From contig CAZLMW010000085.1 of assembly GCA_964560875.1 (NCBI GenBank), positions 1-35,903 of the forward strand: 35,903 nt of DNA, read 5' to 3'. Position numbers and translations under genes: made by a program. Below, piece after piece: positions 1 through 9,116 of the stretch. Below the pieces are notes generated by a model. It did not search any database, was not told where the DNA came from, and saw only the letters and a program-made list of their open reading frames with translations. Each line of letters begins with the position of its first letter. Within the stretch, counting starts at the first letter, position 1. The stretch is from CAZLMW01 sp964560875 (lineage in GTDB: Bacteria > Myxococcota_A > UBA9042).

Positions 1-1599
1 CGGCCACACCGCCTGCGCGATCGGTTTGCTGGACGCGTCGAAGTCGTCCAACGCGCACAAGTCGCCGCCGTTCTTGCCGGCGCAATCGGCGTTGGACTTG
101 CACTCGCAGACGTTCTTGCCGCCCATGCAGTTGCCCGCCTTGCAGAAATCACCGGTCGAGCACGGGTCGCCATCGTTGCACGCCATGCCTGTCGGCACGG
201 GGATGATGCTGCACTTGCCGGTCGCGGCGCTGCACGGGTTCTTGAGGCACGTGTTCGACGGCACCTTGCACTTGACGATGGTCGCGGGGTTAACCGCGCA
301 CTTGTTGACCAACTTGTCGCAAATGAGAACGCCATTGCAGTCGTTGCCGTCGTCCTTGGCTTTGCAATCGGCGTCGGATTTGCACTCGCAGGTCGACTTG
401 CCGGCCTTGCATTTGCCCTGTGAACACGCGTCGTTGGCCGTGCAGTTGTCGCCGTCGTCACACGGTGAGCCCGCGGCGACGGCGGTCATGAAGCACTTGC
501 CGGTGGCCGGGTCGCAGACGTTCTTGGCGCACGTCGAGTCGCCGGCCTTGCTGCAGACGACCGGCGGTGTCTTCTTCTTGCACTGAAACTGCGCCTTGGA
601 CTTGTCGCAATACACCTGGCCCGCGCATTGATCGCCCGAAAAGCAGTCCGCGTCGGTCTTGCACTGGCACGTCGTCTGGCCAGACTTGCACACGCCGTTG
701 GCGCAGATTTCGCCGATCGTGCACGTGTCCCCGTCGTCGCACAAGCCGCCGGTCGTGGGCGTGTTCACGCATCCAGCCGCGCCGCAGAAATCGCTTGTGC
801 AGGCGTTCTTGTCGTCGCAGGTCCCCTCGTCGGTGTCGCCGTCGCAGTTGTTGTCCTTTTGGTCGCACGTTTCGGCGGTCGGAGCGGGCGCGTCGCACTT
901 GGTCAGGCCCAGGTCGGTGCACTTGCGCACCCCTTTGCAGCTGCCGATCGGTTTGCCGTCCTTGTCTGTCGCGGCCCTGGTGCAATGGGTCGCGAGCTTG
1001 GCCTTGATCGCCGCCGCTGAGCAGGTGCAGTCGCCTGGCTTGCCCTTCGCGTCCTTGGGGACGCACTGCTTGGACGTTGTGCCTTCGACCCCGGTGACCG
1101 CCTGGCAGTCGTAGTCTTCCGGACACTCCTGGTCGGCTTTGCAGGGCACACCGCAGAAGTTGCCGAGCTCGCCGCGATCGACGCATAGCGCCCCCACGAC
1201 GCCGGTCAGCGCGCATTGCTTGGATTCGCTGCACGGGTTGCAGAGCTTCGACGCCGGGTCTGCGCCCGCGTCGGTGACTGCGGCGATGTCGTCGGGCGCG
1301 GTGGATCCGGCATCCTGCGCCGACGAACCCGAATCGATGACGGCGCCCCCCGAGTCTGGGGAACCGGCGGCGCCCGTGTCGGAAGGGCTCGTAGATCCCG
1401 TGTCTTGCTGGCCGGCTCCCGTATCCGCGCCAAAACGCGCGTCGAGGTTGCCGCCCTCCCAGTTGACCAGCGACGTGTCCGCGCCGCTATCGGTCTGTGG
1501 ATCGCTCGAACATGCAGTCCATGCGACGACCGCGACCAGGCAGAAAGACCTGCCAAGAAGCCGACCAGTCGTCGATGGGCTTGGCCCACAACGCATCAT
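1..1599 (-). CDS. Cys-rich modular lipoprotein, 3' end outside window
   Basis: This minus-strand frame stays open for 533 codons and runs off the left edge, so its C-terminus is missing. It starts at the first of two adjacent ATG codons, preceded by a purine-rich ribosome-binding site (GAGGGAAGG). The N-terminus is basic, then hydrophobic, ending in VAWTAC; Cys30 is the likely lipidated residue, although Trp at -3 is unusual for a lipobox. An Asp/Ser/Gly/Ala-rich linker follows (about residues 32-105), then Cys-rich sequence with one MopE-like motif (CDQKDNNCDGDTDEGTC), several CxDGDxCT units, and two complete plus one incomplete copy of an 85-95-residue Cys module also found at 29818-35639. 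It is probably an outer-membrane or surface lipoprotein that is disulfide-rich and possibly metal-binding. The specific role is unknown. Confidence in the coding frame is high. Confidence 0.85.
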   Translation of the reverse strand, partial: MMRCGPSPSTTGRLLGRSFCLVAVVAWTACSSDPQTDSGADTSLVNWEGGNLDARFGADTGAGQQDTGSTSPSDTGAAGSPDSGGAVIDSGSSAQDAGSTAPDDIAAVTDAGADPASKLCNPCSESKQCALTGVVGALCVDRGELGNFCGVPCKADQECPEDYDCQAVTGVEGTTSKQCVPKDAKGKPGDCTCSAAAIKAKLATHCTRAATDKDGKPIGSCKGVRKCTDLGLTKCDAPAPTAETCDQKDNNCDGDTDEGTCDDKNACTSDFCGAAGCVNTPTTGGLCDDGDTCTIGEICANGVCKSGQTTCQCKTDADCFSGDQCAGQVYCDKSKAQFQCKKKTPPVVCSKAGDSTCAKNVCDPATGKCFMTAVAAGSPCDDGDNCTANDACSQGKCKAGKSTCECKSDADCKAKDDGNDCNGVLICDKLVNKCAVNPATIVKCKVPSNTCLKNPCSAATGKCSIIPVPTGMACNDGDPCSTGDFCKAGNCMGGKNVCECKSNADCAGKNGGDLCALDDFDASSKPIAQAVWP

Positions 1600-1675
1600 G
1601 CCTTCCCTCGTGCTTGTCGAAGGAAGGCAGGATAACAGATTCGAACAGTGGCGTTTTTCGCCCGCCGGCGCGCGA

Positions 1676-1990
1676 TCAGGCTTCGGCTTCTGGAGCCTTG
1701 GCCTCGGTGGCCTTCTTCATCTCGGCGGCCACGGCCTTCTGCTTCTCGGCGGCCTCGGCGTACTTACGTCGCCAACGGTCGATGCGGCCCTCGGAGTCAA
1801 CGAGGCGCTGCTTGCCGGTGAAGAAGGGGTGGCTGTACGACGAGATGTCGAGGCGGACGACGTGGTGTTCAACACCGTCGATGTCACGCTTCTCGCCGCT
1901 GGTCATCGTCGAGCGGCCCTGCCACTCGGTGCCCGTGGACGCGTCGACGTACAGGATGTGGTTGTATTTGGGGTGGATGCCGCTCTTCAT
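1676..1990 (-). CDS. rpmE2: 50S ribosomal protein L31 type B
   Basis: This is a 104-residue protein. The opening MKSGIHPKYNHILYVD and the block SHPFFTGKQRLVDSEGRIDR are hallmarks of bL31. The protein has no cysteines, so it lacks the CxxC zinc site of type A L31 and belongs to the zinc-independent type B (YkgM/RpmE2-like) group. It is longer than the usual 80-90 residues because of an Ala/Glu/Lys-rich tail after about residue 77. A strong ribosome-binding site (GGAGAGGAAG) lies just upstream of the ATG. It functions in the large ribosomal subunit near the central protuberance. It is monocistronic here and divergent from the cytochrome gene. In many bacteria type B copies are induced by zinc starvation through Zur, but I see no clear Zur box. 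The gene symbol is assigned by type and not proven. Confidence 0.92.
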   Translation of the reverse strand: MKSGIHPKYNHILYVDASTGTEWQGRSTMTSGEKRDIDGVEHHVVRLDISSYSHPFFTGKQRLVDSEGRIDRWRRKYAEAAEKQKAVAAEMKKATEAKAPEAEA

Positions 1991-2170
1991 GACTGCACTT
2001 CCTCTCCGCGAAGTTCTTCGTGCGCGGGGGGCGGCTTATACGGCGAACGGGGGCGGTTTGCAATCGTTTTTGGCGGGCGCCCGCGACGACGACCAAAAGT
2101 CGCCCGCTGACCGACCAGATGGCACGATCGCGAGGGAGCCGATGCATCGGCGAGGCGAGCGGAATCTTCG

Positions 2171-4156
2171 ATGGGCATCCAGGCATTCGTTGTAGGCGCG
2201 GCGGCCGCGTGGGCGACGTTTGTCATCGCCGCGTCGTGGGCTGGGCGAAAGCGCGAGTCGGCGGCGATCGCGTTTGTTGTGGGCGCCCTGGCCTTTCTCA
2301 CAGCGGTCCAGGTTGTGGAGAAACCGCCTCTGGCTCCACGTGGACAGCCGCCGGCCTCTGCGCGAGGCGGATATGCCGGTTCGCAGACCTGTCGTTCGTG
2401 TCACACGCGCGAACACAACACGTGGCAGAAGAGCTTTCACAGCCGGATGACGCAGGCGCCGTCTGACGCGACGATCCTGGCGCCGTGGAAGGGCACGATC
2501 GACGCCGGGCGTTTTTCGGCAACGCTGCTGCGAAAAGGCGCGGAATTCTGGGTCAAGACGCCTGATCTCCATGCGATCTACATGACCCCGGGCAGCGACA
2601 AGCTCAAGGAGCTGCCGAAGCTCGAGCGGCGCATCGTCCTGGTCACCGGCAGCCACCACAAGCAGATCTATTGGTACACGACCGGCCGCGCGAACGAGCT
2701 CGAGATCTTCCCATTCCTGTGGCTCATCGAAGCACAACGGTGGGTGCCGCGCGACGCGGCCTTCTTGCGCGAAAGATTTTGGCCCCCGCGCTCGGAAAAG
2801 GGGCGCTGGAACGACGTCTGCATCACGTGCCACACGACCGGAGGGCGCCCGCTCTTTGCCGACGAAAATGGCGCGGATCCCAACAGCGATGTGGTCGATT
2901 ACGGCATCGGCTGTGAGTCGTGCCACGGCGAAGGCGCGAATCATCGCAAACGGCACGGCCAGCCCTGGCGGCGTTATGCGGCTTATCTGACCGGCGACAA
3001 GCAACCCGCCGACGATATCGTGCAGCCCACGCGCCTCGACCCGAAGCGCTCGGCACAGGTTTGCGGTCAATGCCATGCGACCTGGATCTTCGCCGACGAG
3101 CTGGGCTGGAAGAAGAACAACGACACGGGGACACCGTATCGCCCCGGCGATGATCTCGCCGATACGATCCACGTCATCGATTCGGGCGAGTCGCACGACA
3201 CAGCGCGCATGAAACGTGCCCTGCACTTCAACCCGAAGATGTTCGAGGACGTCTTTTGGTCCGACGGCATGATCAAGATGGGCGGCCGCGAATACAGCGC
3301 GCTGCTTCGCGCCCCGTGTTTTTACCGCGGCAAAGGCGACAAGAAGCTTACATGCACCCACTGCCATTCGATGCACCGCTCCGACGCCGATGATGACCGA
3401 GAGACGGCGCAATGGACGGACGACCAGCTCGCGGTGGGGGCGCGCGGTGATGCTGCGTGCCTGTCCTGCCACGCCAAGGCTGACTATGCCGTCGAGGAGC
3501 ACACACACCACGCATTGAACAACCCCGGGAGCCGCTGCCAGAACTGTCACATGCCGTATGCGACGTACACGCTGCTCAAGGCCACGCGAAATCACATGGT
3601 CGCGATTCCGTCCGCGGCGACGGCGGCGACCACCGGCCGACCCGACGCGTGCAGCTTGTGCCACCTCGACAAACCCCTGTTGTGGACGGCGCGCGCGCAA
3701 AAACGGTGGTGGGGCATGCCGATTCCCAAGCTCTCCGACGACCACAAGCGCGTCCCTGCGACCGTCGTGTGGGGCCTCAGTGGCGACGCGGTACAGCGCG
3801 CGATTGTGGCGTGGAATATGGGTAACAAGGCCGCCCAGGACGTGTCCGGGACAGACTGGCTGCCGATGGTGTTGATCCAGCGCTTGCTCGACCCTTATCC
3901 AGCGGTTCGTTACATCGCCGCGCGTTCGCTGCGCAGCATCGCCGGGTTCGAAGGCCTCGAATACGACTACATCGCGGCGCGCAAGGACATCCGAAAGGTG
4001 GCCCTGGCGGTGTTTGCGTCGTGGAAGTCCGCCGTGCAAGCCAATGGAGGCAACGCGGAGGGACATCTATATAAGGGGCGCGTGAATGTAGTCGTCGAGG
4101 ACTTTGAGCGCCTGCTGGAGGCGCGTGACGACACCGAGGTTTCGCTGCCCGAGTAG
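2171..4156 (+). CDS. membrane-anchored octaheme cytochrome c with HEAT-like tail
   Basis: This 661-residue protein has eight CxxCH haem-attachment motifs, starting near residues 74, 217, 248, 298, 395, 430, 456 and 494. Two hydrophobic segments (about 4-23 and 31-48) are separated by a basic loop (RKRES). By the positive-inside rule this puts both the N-terminus and the haem domain outside the cytoplasm. Residues about 564-592 (LLDPYPAVRYIAARSLRSI) resemble a HEAT repeat. The overall style matches the multihaem cytochrome c554-like proteins that carry HEAT repeats in environmental bacteria. The likely role is periplasmic electron transfer; donor and acceptor cannot be named. The ATG follows GAGGCGAG. 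It stands alone, convergent with the P-domain gene downstream (51 bases between stop codons), with no quinol dehydrogenase or reductase beside it. Confidence 0.9.
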   Translation: MGIQAFVVGAAAAWATFVIAASWAGRKRESAAIAFVVGALAFLTAVQVVEKPPLAPRGQPPASARGGYAGSQTCRSCHTREHNTWQKSFHSRMTQAPSDATILAPWKGTIDAGRFSATLLRKGAEFWVKTPDLHAIYMTPGSDKLKELPKLERRIVLVTGSHHKQIYWYTTGRANELEIFPFLWLIEAQRWVPRDAAFLRERFWPPRSEKGRWNDVCITCHTTGGRPLFADENGADPNSDVVDYGIGCESCHGEGANHRKRHGQPWRRYAAYLTGDKQPADDIVQPTRLDPKRSAQVCGQCHATWIFADELGWKKNNDTGTPYRPGDDLADTIHVIDSGESHDTARMKRALHFNPKMFEDVFWSDGMIKMGGREYSALLRAPCFYRGKGDKKLTCTHCHSMHRSDADDDRETAQWTDDQLAVGARGDAACLSCHAKADYAVEEHTHHALNNPGSRCQNCHMPYATYTLLKATRNHMVAIPSAATAATTGRPDACSLCHLDKPLLWTARAQKRWWGMPIPKLSDDHKRVPATVVWGLSGDAVQRAIVAWNMGNKAAQDVSGTDWLPMVLIQRLLDPYPAVRYIAARSLRSIAGFEGLEYDYIAARKDIRKVALAVFASWKSAVQANGGNAEGHLYKGRVNVVVEDFERLLEARDDTEVSLPE

Positions 4157-4207
4157 CGCGATCTGGGCCCGCGACCGAGCCGGGTCATCAAGCGACGACC
4201 GGGTGGG

Positions 4208-6262
4208 CTACGGCTTCCAGGTGTTGTTCATGTACTTGTAGAACGACTCGTAGTCCCACTGCAGACCCTTGGACTTGAGCGTCGCCGGTGACCAGGTGTT
4301 GTTGTAGTAGCCGATCCAGAGGCGGCCGTAGTCGCCGTTCCAGTCGCTGTGGTGCGCGACACCGCTCTTGAGGGCAAAGACGGATGTCTTGCTCGCCGGG
4401 AAGGTAGCTGTGTGGCAGAAGCTGCTGCGGAAGTGGTCGCCGCGCTGGTAGATGTTGTTCTTGTTGATCGCGATGCCGCCGCCGTTGTTGCCGTTGCGAC
4501 CCGACATCCAGTAGCAGACCTTGACCTGCTGAGCGGACTTGGTGGTGTTCTTCACGAAGTGGATCAACCGGACCTGCGTGCGATCGTTGTCGTAGTTGTA
4601 CCAGTTGATCGGACCCTTTTGGTACTTGTAGTTGCCGTTCGCGTCGCCCCAGACGATGCGGTCCACTGCGTTGTGCAGACCCACGTTGTCGATCGGGATG
4701 CTGCTCGCGTACGTGTACTGGTTCATCAGCATCTTGTCGCCATTGAGCTGATCCTGGAGCTCGCCGAACAAGAAGGGACGGCTGCCCGGAGGGAACCACA
4801 GCTTGGACGCGCTCGCGGCGGTCAAGTTGCCTTCGACGTGCAGGTCGCCACCGACGACCACGGTCCCGCCGGTCTTGCCGTGCCCGTTGTCCTTACCGTA
4901 GAGCTTGCCCTCGATGTAGGTGTTGCCCGAGACCTTGATCTTCTTGTGGCTGAGCGTCTTGATGGCGATGTCCCACTTGGCGAGCGCGCCATCGACCTTG
5001 TTGTCGAAGTACTTCGTGTCGACGATGACGATCTGCCACTTGCCCTTGGGGTTCTTGCCGTGCCACTCGGTCAGGTCACCGGTGATGGTCTTGGTCTTGG
5101 GGTATTCGACCGCGTAGTTGATTCCTTTGCCGTTCTTGTCGTGCAGCATGTAGTGCTTGGGCGCGCCCGACTTGATCTTGCCGGCGAACGCGTCGTTGTT
5201 GACGAACATGGCCGAGACCTGGCCGGACGGCGGGCCGCTTCCCGGGGGGAAGAGGAGGATGCGCAGATCCGTCACGCCGAGCTTTCCAGCCGGGTCGCCC
5301 TTGTGGTTGGTGATGTTGATGTGGACCTTGATTTGCTGCGCGATGCCGATGTCGGGGAAGTCGATGATGTCGGTTACTCCGTTGGGGTTGTTGTCCTTGA
5401 TCGGCACCGACTTGCTGTTGACGATCACGTCCTGGAACTGGTTGTGGATGAGGCCGTTGGACACCTCGTCGATGCCGTCGGCGGGCAGGGCGCCCGCGAC
5501 CTTCTTGCACTTGAGCTTGCCGTCGGCCGCGATGCCGATGACCGCTTCGTCCTTGCCGCAGTCGCCCTTGGGCTGCGCGATGCCGGTCAGCTTGCTGCCG
5601 TCGCCCTGGAAGGACGTCGCCGCGACGGTGCCCTTGGCCACCACGTCGCCGGTGCTGGTGAACTTGGCCGCGCTGATCGCGTGCGCGCCGAGGTTGACGC
5701 TGCCGTCCCACTTGACCTCGGACTTGGCGGACACGCAGCCGCTGCACTTGAGGTCCTTGGCCGGGCCGCCCTTGATGCCATCGGCGGCGCCCGCGTAGGC
5801 GAATCCGACCTTGGCTGCGGTGATCGAGCCGTTCGACAGCGCCTTTCCTGACAGGCAGCCGGTGCAGCTCACGTTGTCAGCCCACGCGGCGCGCATCGCG
5901 AACGGCACGCTGTTCATCGCCTGGCGCGGCAGCTCGGGATCGGTGCCGACCGAGATTCCCAGGAACCACGGGCCCGTGCCATTGAAGGCCTTGGCGTCGA
6001 CCGCCTTGACGGAGCCAAGTCGATGCGCAAACCGACCGCTGGTCACCTGCAGCGAGACCTTGTCTTCTTTCCAGATGGCTGTGCCGCCTTTCTGGGCCTT
6101 GTAGATGGCGAACGACAGCGCGTATTTGCCGTCAGCAGCCGGGCCGCTGTTGCTTCGCAACACACCCTCGACGAGCAGCGTGCTGGGCACCTGGGCAAAT
6201 GCTGGTGCCGCGAGCATGAGCGCGGCGAAGGCGGCGAAAATCTGCGAGAGTTGACGGTTCAT
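4208..6262 (-). CDS. secreted P-domain (proprotein convertase-like) protein
   Basis: The frame is open further upstream, but the start at 6262 is supported by GGGAGCAGGAG just before the ATG and by the signal peptide it creates (hydrophobic core 8-19, cleavage near AFA-Q24). The product has 684 residues. Residues 26-127 form a predicted beta-rich domain (VEGVLRSNSGPAADGKYALS) shared with the protein at 19611-21521. Short CxxC motifs lie near 133 and 173. A GDGSKLTGI motif of the kind found in bacterial and phage fibres lies at 221-229. Residues about 277-438 match a P/Homo-B domain (PDIGIAQQIKVHI ... NPKGKWQIVIVDT ... VDGALAKWDIAI). The unrecognised C-terminus (about 485-684) is rich in Asn, Trp and Tyr. 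No protease domain is present, so it is more likely a surface-binding or structural protein than an enzyme. Confidence 0.88.
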   Translation of the reverse strand: MNRQLSQIFAAFAALMLAAPAFAQVPSTLLVEGVLRSNSGPAADGKYALSFAIYKAQKGGTAIWKEDKVSLQVTSGRFAHRLGSVKAVDAKAFNGTGPWFLGISVGTDPELPRQAMNSVPFAMRAAWADNVSCTGCLSGKALSNGSITAAKVGFAYAGAADGIKGGPAKDLKCSGCVSAKSEVKWDGSVNLGAHAISAAKFTSTGDVVAKGTVAATSFQGDGSKLTGIAQPKGDCGKDEAVIGIAADGKLKCKKVAGALPADGIDEVSNGLIHNQFQDVIVNSKSVPIKDNNPNGVTDIIDFPDIGIAQQIKVHINITNHKGDPAGKLGVTDLRILLFPPGSGPPSGQVSAMFVNNDAFAGKIKSGAPKHYMLHDKNGKGINYAVEYPKTKTITGDLTEWHGKNPKGKWQIVIVDTKYFDNKVDGALAKWDIAIKTLSHKKIKVSGNTYIEGKLYGKDNGHGKTGGTVVVGGDLHVEGNLTAASASKLWFPPGSRPFLFGELQDQLNGDKMLMNQYTYASSIPIDNVGLHNAVDRIVWGDANGNYKYQKGPINWYNYDNDRTQVRLIHFVKNTTKSAQQVKVCYWMSGRNGNNGGGIAINKNNIYQRGDHFRSSFCHTATFPASKTSVFALKSGVAHHSDWNGDYGRLWIGYYNNTWSPATLKSKGLQWDYESFYKYMNNTWKP

Positions 6263-6671
6263 TGTCGGCTCCTGCTCCCATATTTCGTGGGATGGATTCG
6301 GATTCCGTGGATGGATTCGGTGGCGGTGTCGTCGTACGGCCCATTGTGGGCTGCTCGGACGGGCGTGTGCGATTGCGTCTGTGTTCCACTTCCGTATGTG
6401 GTGCCGGGGGTGGGTCAGGGCAACGTTTCCGCTGTGGCGGTGAGCAAGTTTAGCGATTCCTGTTGGGCTTGTCGCGTCCGCCCGTTGAATTTCCCACACA
6501 GTGCCTAAATTCAACTGTTTGTGCGGCTGCCAAATCGCGTTGAAGGGCGCGAACGGATCGCGGCGGGGGCCCGGCCTTTTCGGTCTGAGCGGGGCACGGA
6601 GCGACAGCAGAAAGCGACGCCAAACCGCCGCGGCGTTGATTTGTGACCGCGTTGCACGGAACATCGGCGGC
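6263..6671. other. divergent intergenic region
   Basis: About 400 bases separate the P-domain gene (minus) from the kinase gene (plus), so both promoters should lie here. The only structure seen is a short direct repeat, GTGG(G)ATGGATTCGG, at about 6287-6301 and 6307-6320. The kinase frame is open back to a GTG at 6501, but that extension lacks a ribosome-binding site and has unremarkable composition. No convincing -35/-10 pair or terminator was identified. Confidence 0.4.
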
Positions 6672-8450
6672 ATGACGACGAAGGACCGGCCAACCAAACG
6701 ACCCGACGCCGGAACGCCTCCGCCGTTGCCGGCCGTCGCCAAGACGCGGGTCGAAGCCTCCGAAGCGTCGACGGTTCGCGAGCTGCACGATCGGCCCGAC
6801 GCCAAGGGACAGACCGTCTTGCCATCGTTTTCGAGCGCGTCGTTGCAAAGCGTCGAAGAGGCCGCTGAGACCGGGGCGCAGGGGCCCGATCCTCGGATCC
6901 TCGAGCGCGGCGCGATACTCAGCGATACGTGGCGCATCATCGCGTTGCTCGCGCAGGGCTCCAACAGCCTCGTCTATGAGGTCGAGCACGTGCGAACAGG
7001 GCTGAATTTCGCCCTCAAAGTGCTGCAGCCGATCGGCCAAACCGTCACCGACGCTGCGCGGGAGCGCTTCTTTCGTGAGGCGGCGGTGCTCGCCCAGCTG
7101 TCGTCTGCCAACACCGTTCGTGTGGTGGACTTCGGTGACGCTGGGGACGAGCTGTTTTGGATCGCCATGGAGCTGCTCGACGGTGAGTCGCTGCGCAGCC
7201 TCCTGCACGATCACCGCGACGAGGGCAATTCCGGGATCCCCGACCACCTCGCCGTGACGATCGCGGACGGCGTCTTGTGCTCGCTGATCGAAGCCCACGC
7301 CATCGCCCTGGTGCACCGCGACCTGCGCCCGTCCAACGTCTTCTTGCAGCATGTTTCCGGCGGCGAGTCGGTCGTGAAGCTGTTCGACTTTGGTGTCGCC
7401 AAGGATCTCTCTCGGCCGATGACCAAACCCGGTGAGATCTTTGGTCAAATCACGCACTTGCCGCCCGAAGCCATCCAGGGGCGCAGCGTCGATGCGCGCT
7501 CGGACGTCTATAGTCTTGGTGTCGTCTTGTACGAGTGCTTGACCGGATCGCTGCCGTTTGACGAGGGCAGCGATATGGCGACAGCCGCCGCGATCCTTGG
7601 CAAGCCTCTACCGCCGATCGCAGCCCGCCGAACCACTCCTCTGAGCCCCGCTTTGGCGTTGACTGTCGAGCGCGCGTTGGCGAGGCGGCCCGAAGACCGA
7701 TGGCCCGACGCCGTCTCGATGCGCGACGCGATCCTGGCTGCCGCGGCGAGCATGGAGCAAGCGCGCTGGAAGCGGTTCGAAAGCACGCCTTCCGACGAGG
7801 CTGTGCTTACACGTACGTATGTGCGAGAAGGGGTTGTTCGCGATACGCCGGTGGCCCGGGCCGCGATTCCGGAGCTGGCGCCGCGACGCAAGACCGCCGG
7901 CTACGCGCCCAACCACGTGGCCGACAAGCCGCCTGAACCGGTAGAGCCCGAGCCGCGCACCCGTAAAACGATGGACCCGCACGCGCTCGAAACGGCGCCC
8001 GTTCGGCCAAAAACCGGGGCCATCAAGCGCGGCTCGCGAGCACATCAACCCAAGCCGGACCTTGCCAGCGAGCTGAGCGAGCGACCGACCGTGCTCGAGG
8101 ATGGCATCGACATCCAGGCGCTACGGGCGGCGTTGTCGTCGGAGAAACCCACGCTGATGGAAGGCGCCATCAACTCGGCCGAGCTGCAGTTCGCGCTCGA
8201 CCAGAAGCCGACTGTGCTGCAGGACGTCATCAGCGAGGCGGACCTGCAGGTCAACGTGGCCCCCAAGCCTCCGAAGTTGGCGCCGGATACGACTGTCGGG
8301 CCCGTGCCGACCGACCCGAACGCTCGCCCGGTCATCGCGCCGGGTGCGCTCGTGCAAGCCGAATCCAAGCTGACCAGGCGCCACCTCCGCCTGCATCTGC
8401 GTACCACCGACCTGCTGCCGAAGACGCGACACCCCGACGACAACGACTGA
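6672..8450 (+). CDS. cytosolic Ser/Thr protein kinase (Hanks type)
   Basis: With the ATG at 6672 the protein has 592 residues; a GTG at 6501 in the same frame is a less likely start. The kinase domain spans about 82-358. It has a degenerate glycine loop (AQGSNSLVYE), the catalytic lysine in FALKVL (Lys116), a helix C glutamate in REAAVL (Glu136), the catalytic loop HRDLRPSN (Asp217), DFG at 239-241 and THLPPEAI in place of APE. Arg replaces the usual Lys in the HRDLKPxN motif. A Pro/Arg-rich region (about 395-460) precedes three imperfect 20-residue repeats (470-530). No membrane segment is seen, so the kinase should be cytosolic. Substrates are unknown. It is transcribed divergently from the P-domain gene, a possible but unproven functional link. 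Confidence 0.88.
   Translation: MTTKDRPTKRPDAGTPPPLPAVAKTRVEASEASTVRELHDRPDAKGQTVLPSFSSASLQSVEEAAETGAQGPDPRILERGAILSDTWRIIALLAQGSNSLVYEVEHVRTGLNFALKVLQPIGQTVTDAARERFFREAAVLAQLSSANTVRVVDFGDAGDELFWIAMELLDGESLRSLLHDHRDEGNSGIPDHLAVTIADGVLCSLIEAHAIALVHRDLRPSNVFLQHVSGGESVVKLFDFGVAKDLSRPMTKPGEIFGQITHLPPEAIQGRSVDARSDVYSLGVVLYECLTGSLPFDEGSDMATAAAILGKPLPPIAARRTTPLSPALALTVERALARRPEDRWPDAVSMRDAILAAAASMEQARWKRFESTPSDEAVLTRTYVREGVVRDTPVARAAIPELAPRRKTAGYAPNHVADKPPEPVEPEPRTRKTMDPHALETAPVRPKTGAIKRGSRAHQPKPDLASELSERPTVLEDGIDIQALRAALSSEKPTLMEGAINSAELQFALDQKPTVLQDVISEADLQVNVAPKPPKLAPDTTVGPVPTDPNARPVIAPGALVQAESKLTRRHLRLHLRTTDLLPKTRHPDDND
8079..8261 (+). repeat. three in-tandem 20-residue coding repeats in kinase tail
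   Basis: The kinase C-terminus encodes three consecutive units beginning ERPTVLEDGI, EKPTLMEGAI and QKPTVLQDVI, each followed by a short helix-like stretch (ALRAAL, AELQFAL, ADLQVNV). The Thr after Pro is invariant. The DNA copies are diverged, so the repeat is conserved at protein rather than nucleotide level, which suggests selection. They could be autophosphorylation sites or docking motifs. Confidence 0.7.
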
Positions 8451-8586
8451 TCATTTCTCTTTTCACGTGTCTGCGCCGGAAGCCGCGTCGGATCACGTTG
8501 ATCAATGAACGGAACTGCCGCGACCCGGACACAAGCGCAATTTGTTCAGAATTATGAAGATCGGCCGAATTGCCTCGATCGGGCCT

Positions 8587-8686
8587 NNNNNNNNNNNNNN
8601 NNNNNNNNNNNNNNNNNNNNNNNNNNNNNNNNNNNNNNNNNNNNNNNNNNNNNNNNNNNNNNNNNNNNNNNNNNNNNNNNNNNNNN
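8587..8686. other. assembly gap (100 N)
   Basis: Exactly 100 N, the conventional length for a gap of unknown size. The left side holds a possible gene start: an ATG at 8554 followed by IleLys-type codons (MKIGRIASIGP). The right side is already inside an RCC1-repeat coding region. Whether the two sides belong to one gene cannot be decided, because the real gap length is unknown. Confidence 0.9.
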
Positions 8687-8688
8687 TA

Positions 8689-9111
8689 CCGCCGCCTGGT
8701 GAACGCCCACAGTATGAGAGGGGCGAAGGCTCGGTCTACTGCTGGGGCTACAACGCCTACGGTCAAATCGGTGACGGCACGACCGCGCTTCGCAAGTTCG
8801 CGACGCCGGTCTACGCGAGCAACGCTGCGCCCTTCGGCTCGGACCTGCTCTGCAACGTCACGGCGGACTGCGCCGACGACGGCAAGCCCTGCACGATCGC
8901 CAAGTGCATCGGCGGCACCTGCAAACACGTGGCCGCGCCCAACGGCGTCGGCTGCGCAGACGGCGCGCCCTGCACAACCGCGGGCACCTGCAAGGGCGGC
9001 AAGTGCCAGTCCAAGCTGATCGTCTGCAACGACGCAAATAAGTGCACCGCAGACGCCTGCGCACCCGCGACGGGTCGCTGCGTGCACGCACCGATCGGCG
9101 GCTGCAAATAG
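8689..9111 (+). CDS. C-terminal part of RCC1-repeat / Cys-rich protein, 5' end in gap
   Basis: The reading frame leaves the gap at 8689 and ends with TAG at 9109. It encodes 140 residues. It opens with the end of an RCC1-type propeller blade (VYCWGYNAYGQIGDGTT, then P-V), a family in which about seven blades make a beta-propeller. It then runs into Cys-rich units of the local type (CADDGKPCT, CADGAPCTT, CNDANKCTAD) and finishes at GGCK. The complete gene is therefore probably a secreted RCC1-like propeller with a Cys-rich tail, most of which is lost in the gap. The coding sense and frame are clear; the extent is not. The strong terminator at 9182-9226 fits the end of this transcript. Confidence 0.75.
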   Translation, partial: PPPGERPQYERGEGSVYCWGYNAYGQIGDGTTALRKFATPVYASNAAPFGSDLLCNVTADCADDGKPCTIAKCIGGTCKHVAAPNGVGCADGAPCTTAGTCKGGKCQSKLIVCNDANKCTADACAPATGRCVHAPIGGCK

Positions 9112-9116
9112 CCGGT

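Noticed and set aside
2036..4066. A 676-codon open frame on the minus strand opposite the cytochrome gene.
   Set aside because: It has no recognisable domain and is Arg/Val/Ala-rich, as expected for a GC-rich shadow. The plus strand encodes eight CxxCH motifs and membrane anchors.
4349..5851. A 500-codon plus-strand frame opposite the first P-domain gene.
   Set aside because: It is Asp/Val/Leu-rich low-complexity shadow sequence with no ribosome-binding site or family motif.
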